A stretch of DNA of 64,000 bases from Diogma glabrata (lineage: Eukaryota; Arthropoda; Insecta; Diptera; Cylindrotomidae): the NCBI GenBank assembly GCA_963693315.1, contig OY856186.1:234184046-234248045 (forward strand), read 5' to 3'. Positions 35,571 through 47,152 of the stretch are shown here, in pieces. Every line of letters begins with the position of its first letter. Position 1 is the stretch's first letter. Below the pieces are notes generated by a model, which worked only from the letters and a program-made list of their open reading frames with translations, ran no database searches and was not told the DNA's origin. The position numbers and the translations under genes were made by a program.

Positions 35571-37330
35571 AGCCGGCCGTCACAACACAACCGGCCGTCA
35601 CAACCGACGAAATCTGCTGAAGGGATTTGAAAAATTTTGAATTCTAAAAATAGGTATACTCAATGGTAAAAGCCGAAAGGACGATGTGGTCGATAACTGT
35701 ACGGGAAGTGTGTCAAAAAATCGTTAAGTGTGTCAAAACAAGGAAATATGCATATTTTTTGCTTAAAAAACGTTCATTTTAAGTGATAATGAGTACGAAC
35801 AAAGAATGTGGAGAAATCTTGATGGTCGGGATTGGTATGTGAGATCCAAAACTAGATTATGGCATTATAAGTTTGTCAAAAAAATGTTGTCAAGTGTGTC
35901 AAAAGAAAGATTTTTATTTATTTTTTTACCCAATTTTTCGGGAAAAAATAAAATTAATTATTTGTTTGAAATGAAATTTTATTATTATTATTGAGAATTA
36001 TGGCATTACAAGTTTGTCCAAAAATATTGTCAAGTGTGTCAAAAAAATGATTTCATTTAATTTTTTAGATAATACTTTGGAAGTAATATTTTAGATAATT
36101 GTTTGTTTACGTAAATATAATTGAACATGGAAATTTTTGAATTTGTTATAGTTTTTGTAATATTTTTGGAATTTTGAAATGTTTCAATTTTTGATTTTGT
36201 AAGAATTTTTGGAATATCTTTAGAATTTTGAAAAATTTAAAATTTTTGATTTTATTATAATTTTTATAATTTTGGAAAAAGTTTCAATTTTTGATATTGT
36301 TATAATTTTTGCAATATTTTTAGAGTTTTGGAAAAAGTTTGAATTTTTGAATTTTTAAGAATTTTTTGAAAATTTTTAGAATTTTGAAGAAAGTTTCCAT
36401 TTTTGATTTTGTAAGAATTTTTGGAATATTTTTAGAATTTCGAAAAATTTTTAATTTTAGATTTTATTATAATTTTGGAAAAAGTTTCAATTTTTGATAT
36501 TGTTATAATTTTTGCAATATTTTTAAAATTCTGGAAAAAGTTTGAATTTTTGACTTTTTAAGAATTTTTGGAATATTATTAGAATTAGGAAAAAGCTTAA
36601 ATTTTTGATTTTATTCTAATTTTTGGAATATTTTTGGAATTTTGAAAAAAAATTTTTGAATTTTATATATATATATGTATGTTTAGAATTTTGAAAAAAG
36701 GTTCAATTTTTGTTTTGTAAGAATTTTAGGAATATTTTTAAAATTTTGAAAAATTTTAAATTTTTGATTTTATTATAATTTTTATAATTTTGGTAAAAGT
36801 TACAATTTTTGATTTTGTTATAATTTTTGCAATATATTTAGAATTTTTGAAAAAAGTTTTAATCTTTGATTTTGTAAACATTTTTGAAATATTTTTAGAA
36901 TTTTAATTGAAAAAAGTTCGAATTTTTGATTTTATTTGATTTTTACAATATTTTTGGAAATTTTAAAAGAAATCTGAATTTGTGATTTGGAAATATTTTC
37001 TCGAAACGCTAAATGGAGAGGTTTTTGAGTAGTTTGCTGATTGTATAATCTTTTCACTAACTGATGTTAATTTATGATCTGCTATAATTTTCCGACAAAG
37101 TATTGATGTTTCGTGTTAGTTTTGTAATATATATCTAAGCTACATGTATAAAAATACATGTACTTTAACAAAAAGTTATGTTTGATATACTTCGCTGCCT
37201 AAAACTAAAAACCATGTCCTCATAAAAGTTTTTTGCCGAAAACTATATCAAAATCCTTAACCCAGGCCGAAGTCTTGATATCACAGAGCTTGAGATTTTA
37301 GCCCCTCCATATTTTTCAAAAAAAAAGTCG
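35571..37330 (+). repeat. 1.75-kb repeat (GTGTGTCAAA family), copy A
   Basis: An inverted relative lies at 60110-62190. The order is: CCGGCCGTCACAAC doublet, GATTTGAAAAATTTTGA, AATAGGTATAC, a GTGTGTCAAA-rich section with two units around ATTATGGCATTA[CT]AAGTTTGTC (35855-36060), a long degenerate array of 45-60-bp units built on TTTTTGGAATATTTTTAGAATTTTG (36120-37010), and an end block with ACCATGTCCTCATAAAAG and CGAAGTCTTGATATCAC. No protein is encoded. It lies between the inner and outer parts of a fold-back arm, so it is either the internal region of that family or an insertion. Confidence 0.75.
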
Positions 37331-37334
37331 TATA

Positions 37335-37425
37335 TCTTTTTTTTCGATATACAACCCATAAAAAAGTTTTCTGCCAAATCAAAATTGTGTCGGTAAGAAA
37401 GGTGTTCGGTTTGTAAAAGAATTAC
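37335..37425. repeat. Outer arm fragment of the fold-back family
   Basis: It matches the outer tip of the right arm (CGATATACAACCC, AATCAAAATTGTGTCGG, GTAAAAGAATTACC). 37426-37985 shows nothing else. Confidence 0.65.
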
Positions 37426-37989
37426 CTATATATGCTTTTATATTGTGGGGATGCCAATTGTGAATTGTTTATCTTTTTAAATCTGTTTTAAATGTGTGGT
37501 ATTAAGTACAAGCTACTATTTGTTCTCTGTGAATGACTGAATTTTTTTCTCCTCAAAGGTTTTGCAATTAAATTTTATCTTTGTAAAACTTTGGAACTTC
37601 TTTCACTCTGTCTTCACCTAATCTTTGAACAGTTCCTTAGGCTAAAAAGAAAAATACCATCATTATTAAATTTTCATTTATCTTAAAGTTTAATGATTTC
37701 AACAACAGTTAACAAAATTTTTAAGAACCCTGAAAGCATTAAACATTAAATATTAAATATTAATCACAAAAAGGCAAATCAAAATTATATAAAAACCTTT
37801 TAACTTATTTCTTATGAAATTAAAGAGTTTCTAAACTGTTTAAAATCGGTAAATATTTCGCTGTATATTTAAGAAGATTCAAAATCGTTATCAGTGAGTT
37901 ATACATATATTGCCTAAACTGAAACTGCAAATCGACATAAAAACTTTAATTGTAATTACAATGACAGATTAAATTTAGTTATAAAATAG

Positions 37990-38680
37990 TACATTTTGCT
38001 ACCAGAGATGAAAACACTAAATTCGGCTAGGCCTCGATTTGCAAATTCCACATACGTCTAAGATCTTTAGCTTTACGTCCTTGCATCATAATGTACTATT
38101 TTGTATTCGTATGTACCGTAAAATGCACTTTTTTATTCGTCTACATATTAAAGTGGTACTTTATTACTGCGATTTGCGGCCTTAAAGTGTCACTTTTTAA
38201 CCATATATTTTTTTGTCATAGTTACGTCCAAAAAAGTAAAAAACATTTGTATTTGTTTAAATTCTATAAAAAATAGAAATTGTTATCAAAGCTACCTTTC
38301 GATTCCAAATTTCCTAATCTAATTAAAATATTTGTTATTCTTTGTTGTCTGTCATATAGTTATACGATTTGTTTGAAAAGAATTTTAGTCAAAGACTACT
38401 AGTTCGACATATTTTTATTTCAAAATTTATAAAATTTTAATTTGATTTAGATTAAACAATTTTTTTTAAATATTTTGCTTGCGGCGAATAAAAAATAGTA
38501 TATAATGCACGGACGTAAGCCTTTTTGGACTTAACGTGGGTCCACTCCACATGCGTTCAAAAACCTTACCTTTACGTCCTTGGATTTAATGTGGGTCAAC
38601 TCCACATACGTCCAAAAACCTTAGCTTTACGTCCTTGCATCATAATGTACTATTACGATTCAAAAATCGGGTGTCAAGCA
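37990..38680. repeat. TACGTCC-family repeat, copy 1
   Basis: A block of about 50 bp with TTAGCTTTACGTCCTTGCAT followed by CATAATGTACTATT occurs directly at 38050-38102 and 38600-38655. Between them lie GGCGAATAAAAAATAG, ACGGACGTAAGCC and TTTTGGACTTAACGTGGG. The segment from 38020 inward matches 56158-56600 in inverted orientation, including the CGGCTAGGCCTCGATTTGC edge. No coding sequence is recognised. Confidence 0.75.
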
Positions 38681-39360
38681 AGTTATTTTTTCAATTAAAT
38701 TAACAATGCGTAAAATTGCTATTTTATGCTCTAAAGAGAACATAACATACCTACATATATTTACAGACATGTGTTTTGAGAAATTTTATTTTGAGGAAAT
38801 TGTTTTATCCACGACTACTAAAGAATATATACTTTCCATGCGTATATCTTTCATTGTAATTGTATTCATTCCTTTCTATATATCAAATTCTTTTTTATTT
38901 ATTTCATTCCGCTTTATTTATTCAAAATTCCCCTAACAAATTAAAAACTTGATTTGTTGGTATAGTAATATAAACAAGATAAAACAAGAACAATACATAT
39001 AAATAAACAAACATGTTTTGTTTTGTTTTTCTTTTCATAGAAATATTTCAATATGGCGATATAAACTTTTACAGAAAAACTTGAATGAAATTATTTGAAA
39101 TATTTGTAGTCGTGGATAAAATAGTATCTTGTATTCGCTTAGGATGAAGGCAATTCTTCACTCGGATGACTTCATCCTCGTGAAGAATTGCCTTCATTCT
39201 AAGCTCATACAAGAATCTACTATTATCTAAGCCTTTTTTGATTTGTTATGCCCGATTTCTTCATAATTTAACTAACTTGAGATTAAATTTTACCGGCTGC
39301 TAAACTTAAATCGAATTTTTTCATTCAAGTCGATGTTTATCAAAACTATGGTTAGTAAAT
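38681..39360. other. Non-coding stretch with a long hairpin
   Basis: Arms at 39118-39161 and 39180-39224 pair around an 18-base loop; the innermost 24 bp pair with one mismatch (GATGAAGGCAATTCTTCAC). A further inverted pair, GTTTTATCCACGACTAC at about 38802 and its complement near 39104, suggests a larger decayed palindrome. The frame at 38706-38936 has no recognised motif. Confidence 0.6.
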
Positions 39361-40364
39361 CCAAAGTTAAGTGACGGCCACGCTGTAAAATGGCGCTAAT
39401 ATGCGGTGAATATTTGTACTAATGTACGTTTCTTTTATTTGTTTGAAAAATTTCATGAAAAATTTTGTTTTAAATGAAGTATAATTTAAAACAAAATTTG
39501 ATGTGTTTTTCAATTATAGTTTATACAATCAGATTTAGAAGTCCATTTTAATTTTACAATCAGAAGTCCATGTTAAAAAGGACTTCTGATTCTGTTTGTA
39601 TATATCAATTTTTGATATTAGATTTTTATATTATTTATTACATATATAAATTATTTTTATGAATTTTCTCTAATTTATGTATAAAAATTATTATATTTTG
39701 TTTTAAAAAGTATTAGTTTTCCTAAACATTGTATGTTTAAAAAATTAAAATATTAAAATTAAAAACGAAACTTTCTGCTTTGTTGTTTAATATCTTTATA
39801 TTTTGAAATTTTAGCATCTTTTCGCATCAATTTTGAAATTTGAACGTTATATAATGCTCCTTTCTAAACACGCCATCACTAAACACGAACGTTATGGTAG
39901 AATTAACCGCAGTTTAAAATTTAACTGGTGATCAAATGACTAGTAAAATTTAACCTTCGGTTAAATTTAACTAGAGATTTTTTGGTGTGAAGAAATTCAA
40001 TTTTGTAATTAAACTTGGGTTAAACTCGAGTTAGATTTAACCTAGGTTTAACTTTTTGTGAAGAAATTTCGCATTAGTAATTCAATATACATTAAAATTA
40101 AATAAATTGGTTGCTAAAGAAATTTAGAAAAAAAGAAGGCAGTCTTGAGGACTGCCGATAGAAGCCTGCCTTTCAACTTAAAACTGTGAAATAGCTGTGT
40201 TTTTTTGTATCTTCCAATTATTGTAGCATCGCAAATTAAAATTTCAGAGTTTTTAAATTAAAATCATTAAAATTATTCTGGGTTTCACATCTATCAGCAT
40301 TCCAAGCAACTATTATGTACATTTTTATATTTAAAATAATCAAAGCATATCATTTAAAAAATTG
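39361..40364. other. Non-coding stretch rich in TTAACC and short palindromes
   Basis: TTTAACC/GGTTAAA words recur at 39900-40060. CAGAAGTCCAT and its complement form a small hairpin at 39560-39590. No gene is seen. Confidence 0.4.
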
Positions 40365-40510
40365 CGTCAATCAACACCTTAGAAAGCATGTTGTTGTGGC
40401 ACTTTGTTCTTAAAAGGTTTTATGTGCTGTTGTGACACACATTGTAATTTTTACTACCAAACACATTTTATTTTAAAAAAAATAGCGTGTCATCATCAAA
40501 GAATATTCCA
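40365..40510 (-). repeat. Family AC, A-end fragment
   Basis: It matches the A end (AATCAACACCTTAGAAAGCA, GTTGTTGTGGCACTTTG) and ends ACACATTTTATTTT plus A run. It is immediately followed by GTCATCATCAAAGAATATTCC, an inner AC piece in the opposite orientation, so the copy is rearranged. The rest, to 41084, is AT-rich and empty. Confidence 0.65.
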
Positions 40511-41084
40511 CAACTATATATATATTTTTTTATTAACGCTTTCCAATTTACGGATCGTCCTTTTAATCATCGACCGTGGCAATATTTTATATGACGATCC
40601 GTTTCTGAATTATTGATAAAACAAAAAAAACACAATTACTTAATTATGTAGGCCGTTATGTGATTTAAAAAGAAAAACGCTGCAAACTTTATAGTAACTA
40701 AATATAGAAAAGCTGTTTACCTGGTAAGCGATTTTCTAATTGTTTGTGGTCACTCTGGTCACAATGAAAACTGTTTTAAATTTTCTAACACCAATAATTT
40801 AACTTTAATAATAATTTAATAAGTATTTTAACAATTACTTGATGAGTTGATGTTTTAATGTTTATTATTGAACTGACTGATAAAATATAAAAATTATTCA
40901 ATTATTAACCAATTTATCGTTCGAGAAAAAGTTGATAAACCAGTCGTAATAAAGTTTTCATTTGTTTCCTAAATCGTACAGTGAGCAACAAGTAATTGAT
41001 TGTAACTGCAAGTGTTCCGTAGTAAGCAGGATTTTATGAAACTGATGTTTTTCGCAAATTAAAGAACATCAATCTGCGGGTGTC

Positions 41085-41150
41085 AATGTGACAGTCCACT
41101 GTTACAGGTTGTCACACCCATAGATCAACAATTTTAAATTTTACAAATCT
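41085..41150 (+). repeat. Family AC, C-end fragment
   Basis: GGTTGTCACACCCATAGATCA and CTTCCTGCG match the C end of AC. Nothing else is seen to 41825. Confidence 0.55.
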
Positions 41151-41824
41151 TCCTGCGTAAAGCTGAGTATTAAATTCATTAATATTAATTCGCATTGTTA
41201 CCGTTTGCAAATCACTATCGGCTAAGTGCCACCATTTTTAATTAGTCATGATTAATTATCATGATTGCCATCCATGTTTAATCATACAAAAGCTATGCTT
41301 CTTTGTATAGTATTGGTGCGAATTCGGTCTCGTAATTTTTAGTTTTAAATCGCCGATTATCGTTATCGAAACATCGATTATTGTTATCAACTATCTTCAC
41401 TTAATTTTAGAAACATGTATTGCATACCATTGCAAACCAACAACATATTTGGTGTAGATGATAAAATTTGTAACATCATGATGTGTTAAATGCCAATACA
41501 TATAATTTTGATATACAAAGGTTATTGTTTCAGATTATACTTTCATTTTTAATTTCATAAAAATTATGCTCAACAAAAAAAACATTGATCAAAGCAAACT
41601 AATTCCGTATAAAACGATATTTAAATAAAAACCAAATTAAATAATTATCAACATTTAGGCAAAACCTTAAGAATTAGGATAATTATATTAATTACTTTAA
41701 AAAACTGCATTATCGATCAATTTTTTAAAATTCGTAAAACGAAATTTTTATGATTCTTATGAATTTATGATTAAAAAAATAATTTTAATGTTATTTAATA
41801 AAAATTAACAAAAAAAACAATAAG

Positions 41825-41900
41825 AAAATGTACCACTCCAGGAGTTGAACTCACGACCTATAGAACCTCAGTCGACCGCGATATCCATATTGCAATAGAA
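41825..41900 (-). other. tRNA-like remnant
   Basis: On the minus strand GTTCAACTC is a perfect B-box match within GTGAGTTCAACTCCTGGAG. It is preceded at tRNA-like distance by GGATATCGCGGTCGACTGAGG. The A box is imperfect and the acceptor stem does not form, so this is at most a decayed tRNA or SINE head. Confidence 0.35.
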
Positions 41901-41954
41901 ATTTAGGGAAATAAATATGAAAATTTTTTTCCTTATTTTATTTTAATTTAAACC

Positions 41955-42720
41955 AATGAAATTCTCTAAAATGTAATGACATCTTTCAATTTCACCAATA
42001 AAATTTGAATTATACTAATAACAAATATTTATACGTCTGGCCTACTGGGATATTAAAAATTATCAGTTGTAATTTCCCAAGGGCGGTGATAATTCGAAAT
42101 AATTTTTTGCCAAAAATTTCGAAAGCAAGTATATTGATAAAAGCACGAGGCCGTAGGCCGAGGGCTATTATCAATACTATTTGCTTGAGGAATTTTCCAA
42201 AAAAATTATGAGAATTTATCAACGAACGAGGGGAATTTATTTAGAAAATTTTTTGCCATTTTTCATTTCTTTATATATTTTTTTATGAATTATACGTTGG
42301 CCTACTGTGATATCAGTTAATTATTTCAAAATTAGACTGATATTTTTAATATCCCAGTAGGCCAGACGTATAAATATTTGTTATTAGATAATTCAAATTT
42401 TATTGGTGAAATTGAATGATGTCATTACATTTTAGAGAATTTCATTTCAAATTAAAATAAAATTAAGGCAAAAAATATTCAATCTAATTTTGAAATAATT
42501 AACTGATATCACAGTAGGCCAACGTATAATTCATAAAAAATATATAAAGAAATGAAAAATGGCAAAAAATTTTCTAAACGAATTCCCCTCGTTCGTTGAT
42601 AAGTTTTCATAATTTTTTGGAAAATTACTCAAGCAAGTGGTATTGATAATACTTGCTTTCAAAATTTTTGGCAAAAAATAATTTCGAATTATCACCGCCC
42701 GTGGGAAATTACTACTGAAA
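41955..42720. repeat. GGCCTACTG palindromic family: one copy inserted in an opposite-strand copy of itself
   Basis: The inner copy spans 42062-42480 in the same orientation as 25785-26200. Its flanks, 41955-42060 and 42485-42720, are the two halves of another copy in reverse orientation. The order is thus a, [b, a'], b', where primes are complements. Each unit carries GGCCTACTG near both ends of its central part and a CGAGGCCGTAGGCCGAGG palindrome (42150-42168). No protein is encoded. Confidence 0.8.
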
Positions 42721-42740
42721 AGCACAACAGTAAAGGCCTA

Positions 42741-43883
42741 CCGTCTTCCCCCGAAAACAACGACTAGGCGTTTTGTTCGAGGGTGAGCAATTTTTCGATT
42801 TTTTTAAAAAATGATATAATTATTCGAATAGAACGCTGTTTCAAATAGAACGCTATCTCGAATAGAACGCCACTTTTCGAAATAAGCGATTTCTTAAAAA
42901 ATTTAAATTTAATTAAAACTTTTGTTGTAAATAAAACATAAGTTAGTAGTTCAGGTAATCTGTATATGGTTATATGATTTTGTATGTGTTGTTCATTGCC
43001 ATTTTATTCTGTATCTAATTTTAAACCGAAAAATTGATTCAATTTTAATAAAGAGTTTGTGCCGGTATTATCACTCACTTTTCAATCGATTGAATTGCTG
43101 AAGGAACTGACTGTAGCCAATTGGTCTAATATTCAGTAAATCATCAGAAGTAAAGTAAAAAAACAGAAAAAACAATTTTTTGGCATTTAAAAAATACATA
43201 ACCAAAATCGAAAATTTAGACACAATCAAATATGTACAGATTTAATTTTTTATTATTTTTATTATTTGAAATAAATTTTTGTCGTCCCGCGCTGGAAAAG
43301 TTAATTTATTTCTAACAGTAAAACTCATTTCTCCATTAGTTAAATATACGTTTTAACAGAAAATTTTTTCGAATAAAGCCCCTACGAAAAATTTCAGCCA
43401 AATCAAAAATGTGTCGGTCAGAAAGGTGTCCGGTTTGCAAAGAATGACCCATAAACATTAATCGTTCATTATATAATTGTTGTCCACTTCCACAACAGTA
43501 ATGTTGACATCTTCTAGTTTGCAAAAAGCGACAATCTCCATACCACATGATGTCGAATACCCTTTATGGAGCTTGGCGTTGTCATTCTCGTCGATAAGAT
43601 CGTTTAGATTTGCTTCAATTTCTAGGGTGGTATCGAAACTGATTTTGAAGTTTTTGAAATAGTCAAAAAGAGATTTCGAGTTTTTCTCTGTCAAAAATCA
43701 ATTGCTTTCATGTAAATCAAAATACATATGATATTATTTATCATACTTGTAGTGAATGCCTTAAAAAAAATAGTTTGTATTCATAATTCAATACATAACG
43801 CTTAGGCGTTATATTTGAATAAAACGCAGGGTAGGCGTTCTATTTGTTTACAACGCCTAGGCGTTTTTTTCGGGGGAAGACGG
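42741..43883. mobile_element. 1143-bp TIR element with TA flanks
   Basis: The ends CCGTCTTCCCCCGAAAA and their complement are flanked by TA (42739-42740 and 43884-43885), as for Tc1/mariner/pogo-type elements. Inside each end lies AACGCCTAGGCGTT or a variant; AGAACGC is repeated at 42829-42886 and CGTT[AC]TAT words near 43800-43850. It carries a fold-back arm fragment (43255-43455) and a 78-residue minus frame (43694-43458, MTEKNSKSLFDYFKNF) of uncertain origin that could be a transposase scrap. Confidence 0.7.
43255..43455. repeat. Fold-back family arm fragment inside the TIR element
   Basis: It follows the right arm of the 34-kb fold-back element (TTTTTGTCGTCCCGCGCTGG, AACTCATTTCTCCATTA, AATCAAAAATGTGTCGG, AAGAATGACCCATAA) with an internal deletion of the middle of the arm. 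Confidence 0.7.
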
Positions 43884-43999
43884 TAGCTATCCGGATTGCT
43901 TGGTAATCGAAGCATGCCGGATAATCAAAAATTCCGGATAATTGAATGTAAATGAAATTTTAGGACGATTTCATGTTTTACTTGTCGATTTCATGTTAT

Positions 44000-44416
44000 A
44001 GATGTCGCGAAAGGTAGCATTGGAAATTCTGATCATTATTTAATTTCATCAGTTATCAAAACTGATTTACTTAAAACTAAAGCTCCCAAGCCCCGTAAAA
44101 TATTTCACTACTCAAAAATGGATGAGAGTGGTCTTCAAAATTTTTTCAATGGTTTCCCTTTTGACCATCATTGTTTTTACACTGACAATGTCAATGTTTC
44201 TGCTCAAAGCTTTACAGAAACCATCCAATTTGCTATCAATAAATTCGTCCCCTTTTGCCTTGTAAAACCCAAACAAAAATACTTGTATTCGAAGGCTGCC
44301 AAAGCGGCCCTTAGAAATAAAGGTAGATCATTTAATATTTGGAATCATAACAAAACTCCAACTCAATATCTAAAGGACAACAAAATATCTAAACAGGACC
44401 CCGATTATGGAATGCG
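44000..44416 (+). pseudogene. CR1-like LINE ORF2, endonuclease end and linker (first part of a split copy)
   Basis: The frame begins with the end of the APE endonuclease, where GNSDHYLISSVI carries the SDH box. It continues without a stop through MDESGLQNFFNGF (44118) to QDPDYGMRKR and a stop at 44426. The upstream endonuclease is missing. It is the 5' part of the RT at 47153-48590, separated by 2.7 kb. A 21-base segment here (44396-44416) is repeated in inverse orientation at 47132-47152. Confidence 0.75.
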
Positions 44417-47131
44417 AAAGCGATAATAGCTCGATTTTTGGCGTAAGTGTATTAGTAATGATATTGGTCTAAAATCAATTACTTTTTTGTAAAACTACTA
44501 CGTTTGTTTAAATTATTTTGAAAAAAAATTCGTTTGACGGTTAAAGAAAATTGTTTTTCTACTACCCAACATAAAAAATTTACTTTCGATGTTTGTTCAT
44601 TGAATCGAAAACTTCTTTTTCGTCACCGGTGATAAAAAAACCTATACGAATTACTTTCGTACCTAGTGTCGAAAGTAATTTTTTAAAAGCCATCTATTTT
44701 CTAATTTCTTAACTAGAATAAACCATCCTAGAATACCCGTTAAGACAATCAATTGATTGAATGAAATAATTTTGTTAGTGTTAATTTGTCTCTGTTTGGA
44801 GGATGACGTTATTTTATTTTTGAATTATTTACGGACAATTTGCATTAAAATTGTATAAATAATAATAGTTAAATATATAATATTCATATGTTCTTTTTAA
44901 ATAGTATGATAAAAAACAGTTTGTGTTAAGATATTTTAAAAAAATATTATTTCATCTATTTATTTAACAAAAATGAAAAAAAAATATTTATTTTACATAA
45001 AATAATTTAGGTTGTGTTAAAATATATCAAGAATTTACGTAACGTCATAACCATTCAAAAACTAAATCAAAACTGATATTTTTATTTTAGAAATCTGAAA
45101 TCTGAATTTGATTTTGTTTATGACAAAGTACAAACCATCTTTAGTTATAAGCCTACTAGACGAAAAATTCAAAAAACAATAAACCTTCAAAGATGTATTA
45201 TTTAATGATTTTAAGAACTTTAGAGTAAATAGAATAATAATATAGGATTTTGTAGTGTAAATAGAATAAAAATATAACATCATGAATAACTATATGTATG
45301 GATATGTAAAAAATTAACGAAAAAAACAATAAGGCTTGTAATTAAAGACAACTATGTCTTTGACATAAAAATTGGATAATTTATTCATATTGAGTCATCT
45401 ATTTTTTAATAGCAGAAATTTAAATACACATATACAATTTTAATTTGTAACAGTGTATGTTTTAAAAAATAAATTGTATGTAATTATAAATGAAAATGTT
45501 TAAAAATTAATAATAATTTTTAAAAAAAGTAGTAGAAAAAGTACAGTCTTCTACTCGCCGAAAGTCATATTTTGAATCTCGCGACCATTACCAACCTCGG
45601 CTATCGCCTCGGCTGGTAAACTGTCCTCTCGTTTCAAAATATGCTGTTTTCGGCATCGTTGAAGAATATACTATTGTTATTGTTTTACAAATAGGATTCT
45701 TGTTATTGTTTTAATAAGTTCAAATAGTTTTTGTTCAACCATTATGCAAAAATTTTATTCGATTATAATCTCGTTTACAATAAAAATGAATAATGATGTT
45801 TTTGTTAATTATTATTTGAATTGTTAGTTGTGTTAATTTGTGAATGTAGATATAGTTATATTTAATTATAATGCCACACATCCAAATTCTTTATTAAACA
45901 ATGTTTCGCTATTTCAAGTAAATAAAAAATATGTGGCCTATCGATGTAATAAAAAAGTGATTAATGTTAAGCTCATGAACATATCTATAAATTTCATCTA
46001 TGAATATTGCCACAACATGAAATGCTATCAAACTTAAACACGAGCTCCCCATGTATTTCATGTATTACGGAAAACTTTAAATTTATTGCAAAAGTAACAT
46101 ATGTACTTAACAATAAAATTAAGGGTTGAAATATTTAGCGAATTATTCGCTATTGTTCGTTTGAACAAAACAGTCAAGTACGCCCTCTTTCTTTTTGCTA
46201 TAATCCACCAATTTCAAACAAACAACTTCATTTTTCAAAACAACACTTAATTCGCTATTTCTTACTCATCTAAAAATCTTTTTGGTTTCAATCTAATAGC
46301 GAACACAGAACAAGCAATCCATATCGGCAAACTCAACTAAAAATAAGAGACATCATTTGTTTTAAAATAGCAAACCTTATCAAGCACTATCAACTCTTCC
46401 ACCTTAATCACAAATTCGCCGCAGCTAACATTATCAACCAATGTGATCAATGTATCTGCCGGCAACCAAAACAACAGTAACCATGTCAAAAACTGAGTAT
46501 ATATAATTAACTTAAACCTCTTACTCAGTGATTTCAGCAGGTATAAAATTTTAAAACGTGACATACTAACTACAAAGTACAAACTAAAACAATCCACTGT
46601 TCACATTTCTATCCAAGATTCTCAAACATATTTCTTCAAACATCTTTAACTTTAAAAACTCATTTGCCATCAAAACTAAATAAGTCTCAACTTATTTCAT
46701 TAGTCAAGACCATTATTTAATCTCCTTTGACGCAGTAACCCTTCTCACTACCCATCCCATTACTATTAGCATCTTCTACGATATCATTTAAACTCGTAAC
46801 AATTTACAAAAAGAAACAATTTACATGCGACAAATAAATTAGAATTAATTTTGGTTTCATTTAACCTAAAAGTTATAAGCCTACAATAAATTAACAAATT
46901 CTTCAAGAATTGTACCTTCTTATGCACTTTCGACTCATAAGCAAAATGAAAACATTACCTCAAAAGGTAATGTTTATTTGACATATCACAGTGAATGCCC
47001 ACATAAAAATATCCACAAAATATTGGTCTACTGTCATTTCATTACTTTTTATTTTAATTACTAATACAATTAAGAAAAATTTTGTGTTTGTACACAATAT
47101 TTTTTAAAAGCACCGTGCTTTCAACGTATAT
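44417..47131. other. 2.7-kb foreign block splitting the CR1-like copy
   Basis: It is bracketed by the 21-bp inverted repeats 44396-44416 and 47132-47152. Inside there is an imperfect palindrome at 45540-45672 (arms with CATATTTTGAA, centre CTCGGCTATCGCCTCGG), TCGAAAGTAA-type palindromic words near 44585-44685, and otherwise AT-rich sequence. Frames at 45062-45283, 45840-46037 and 46337-46597 have no recognised motif. No target duplication was found. Confidence 0.5.
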
Positions 47132-47152
47132 CGCATTCCATAATCGGGGTCC

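Noticed and set aside
41825..41900. Functional tRNA gene
   Set aside because: A good B box is present, but the A box is imperfect and no acceptor stem pairs.
46337..46597. Membrane-like 86-residue protein on the minus strand
   Set aside because: Hydrophobicity comes from AT-rich composition; no start context, motif or conserved copy supports it.
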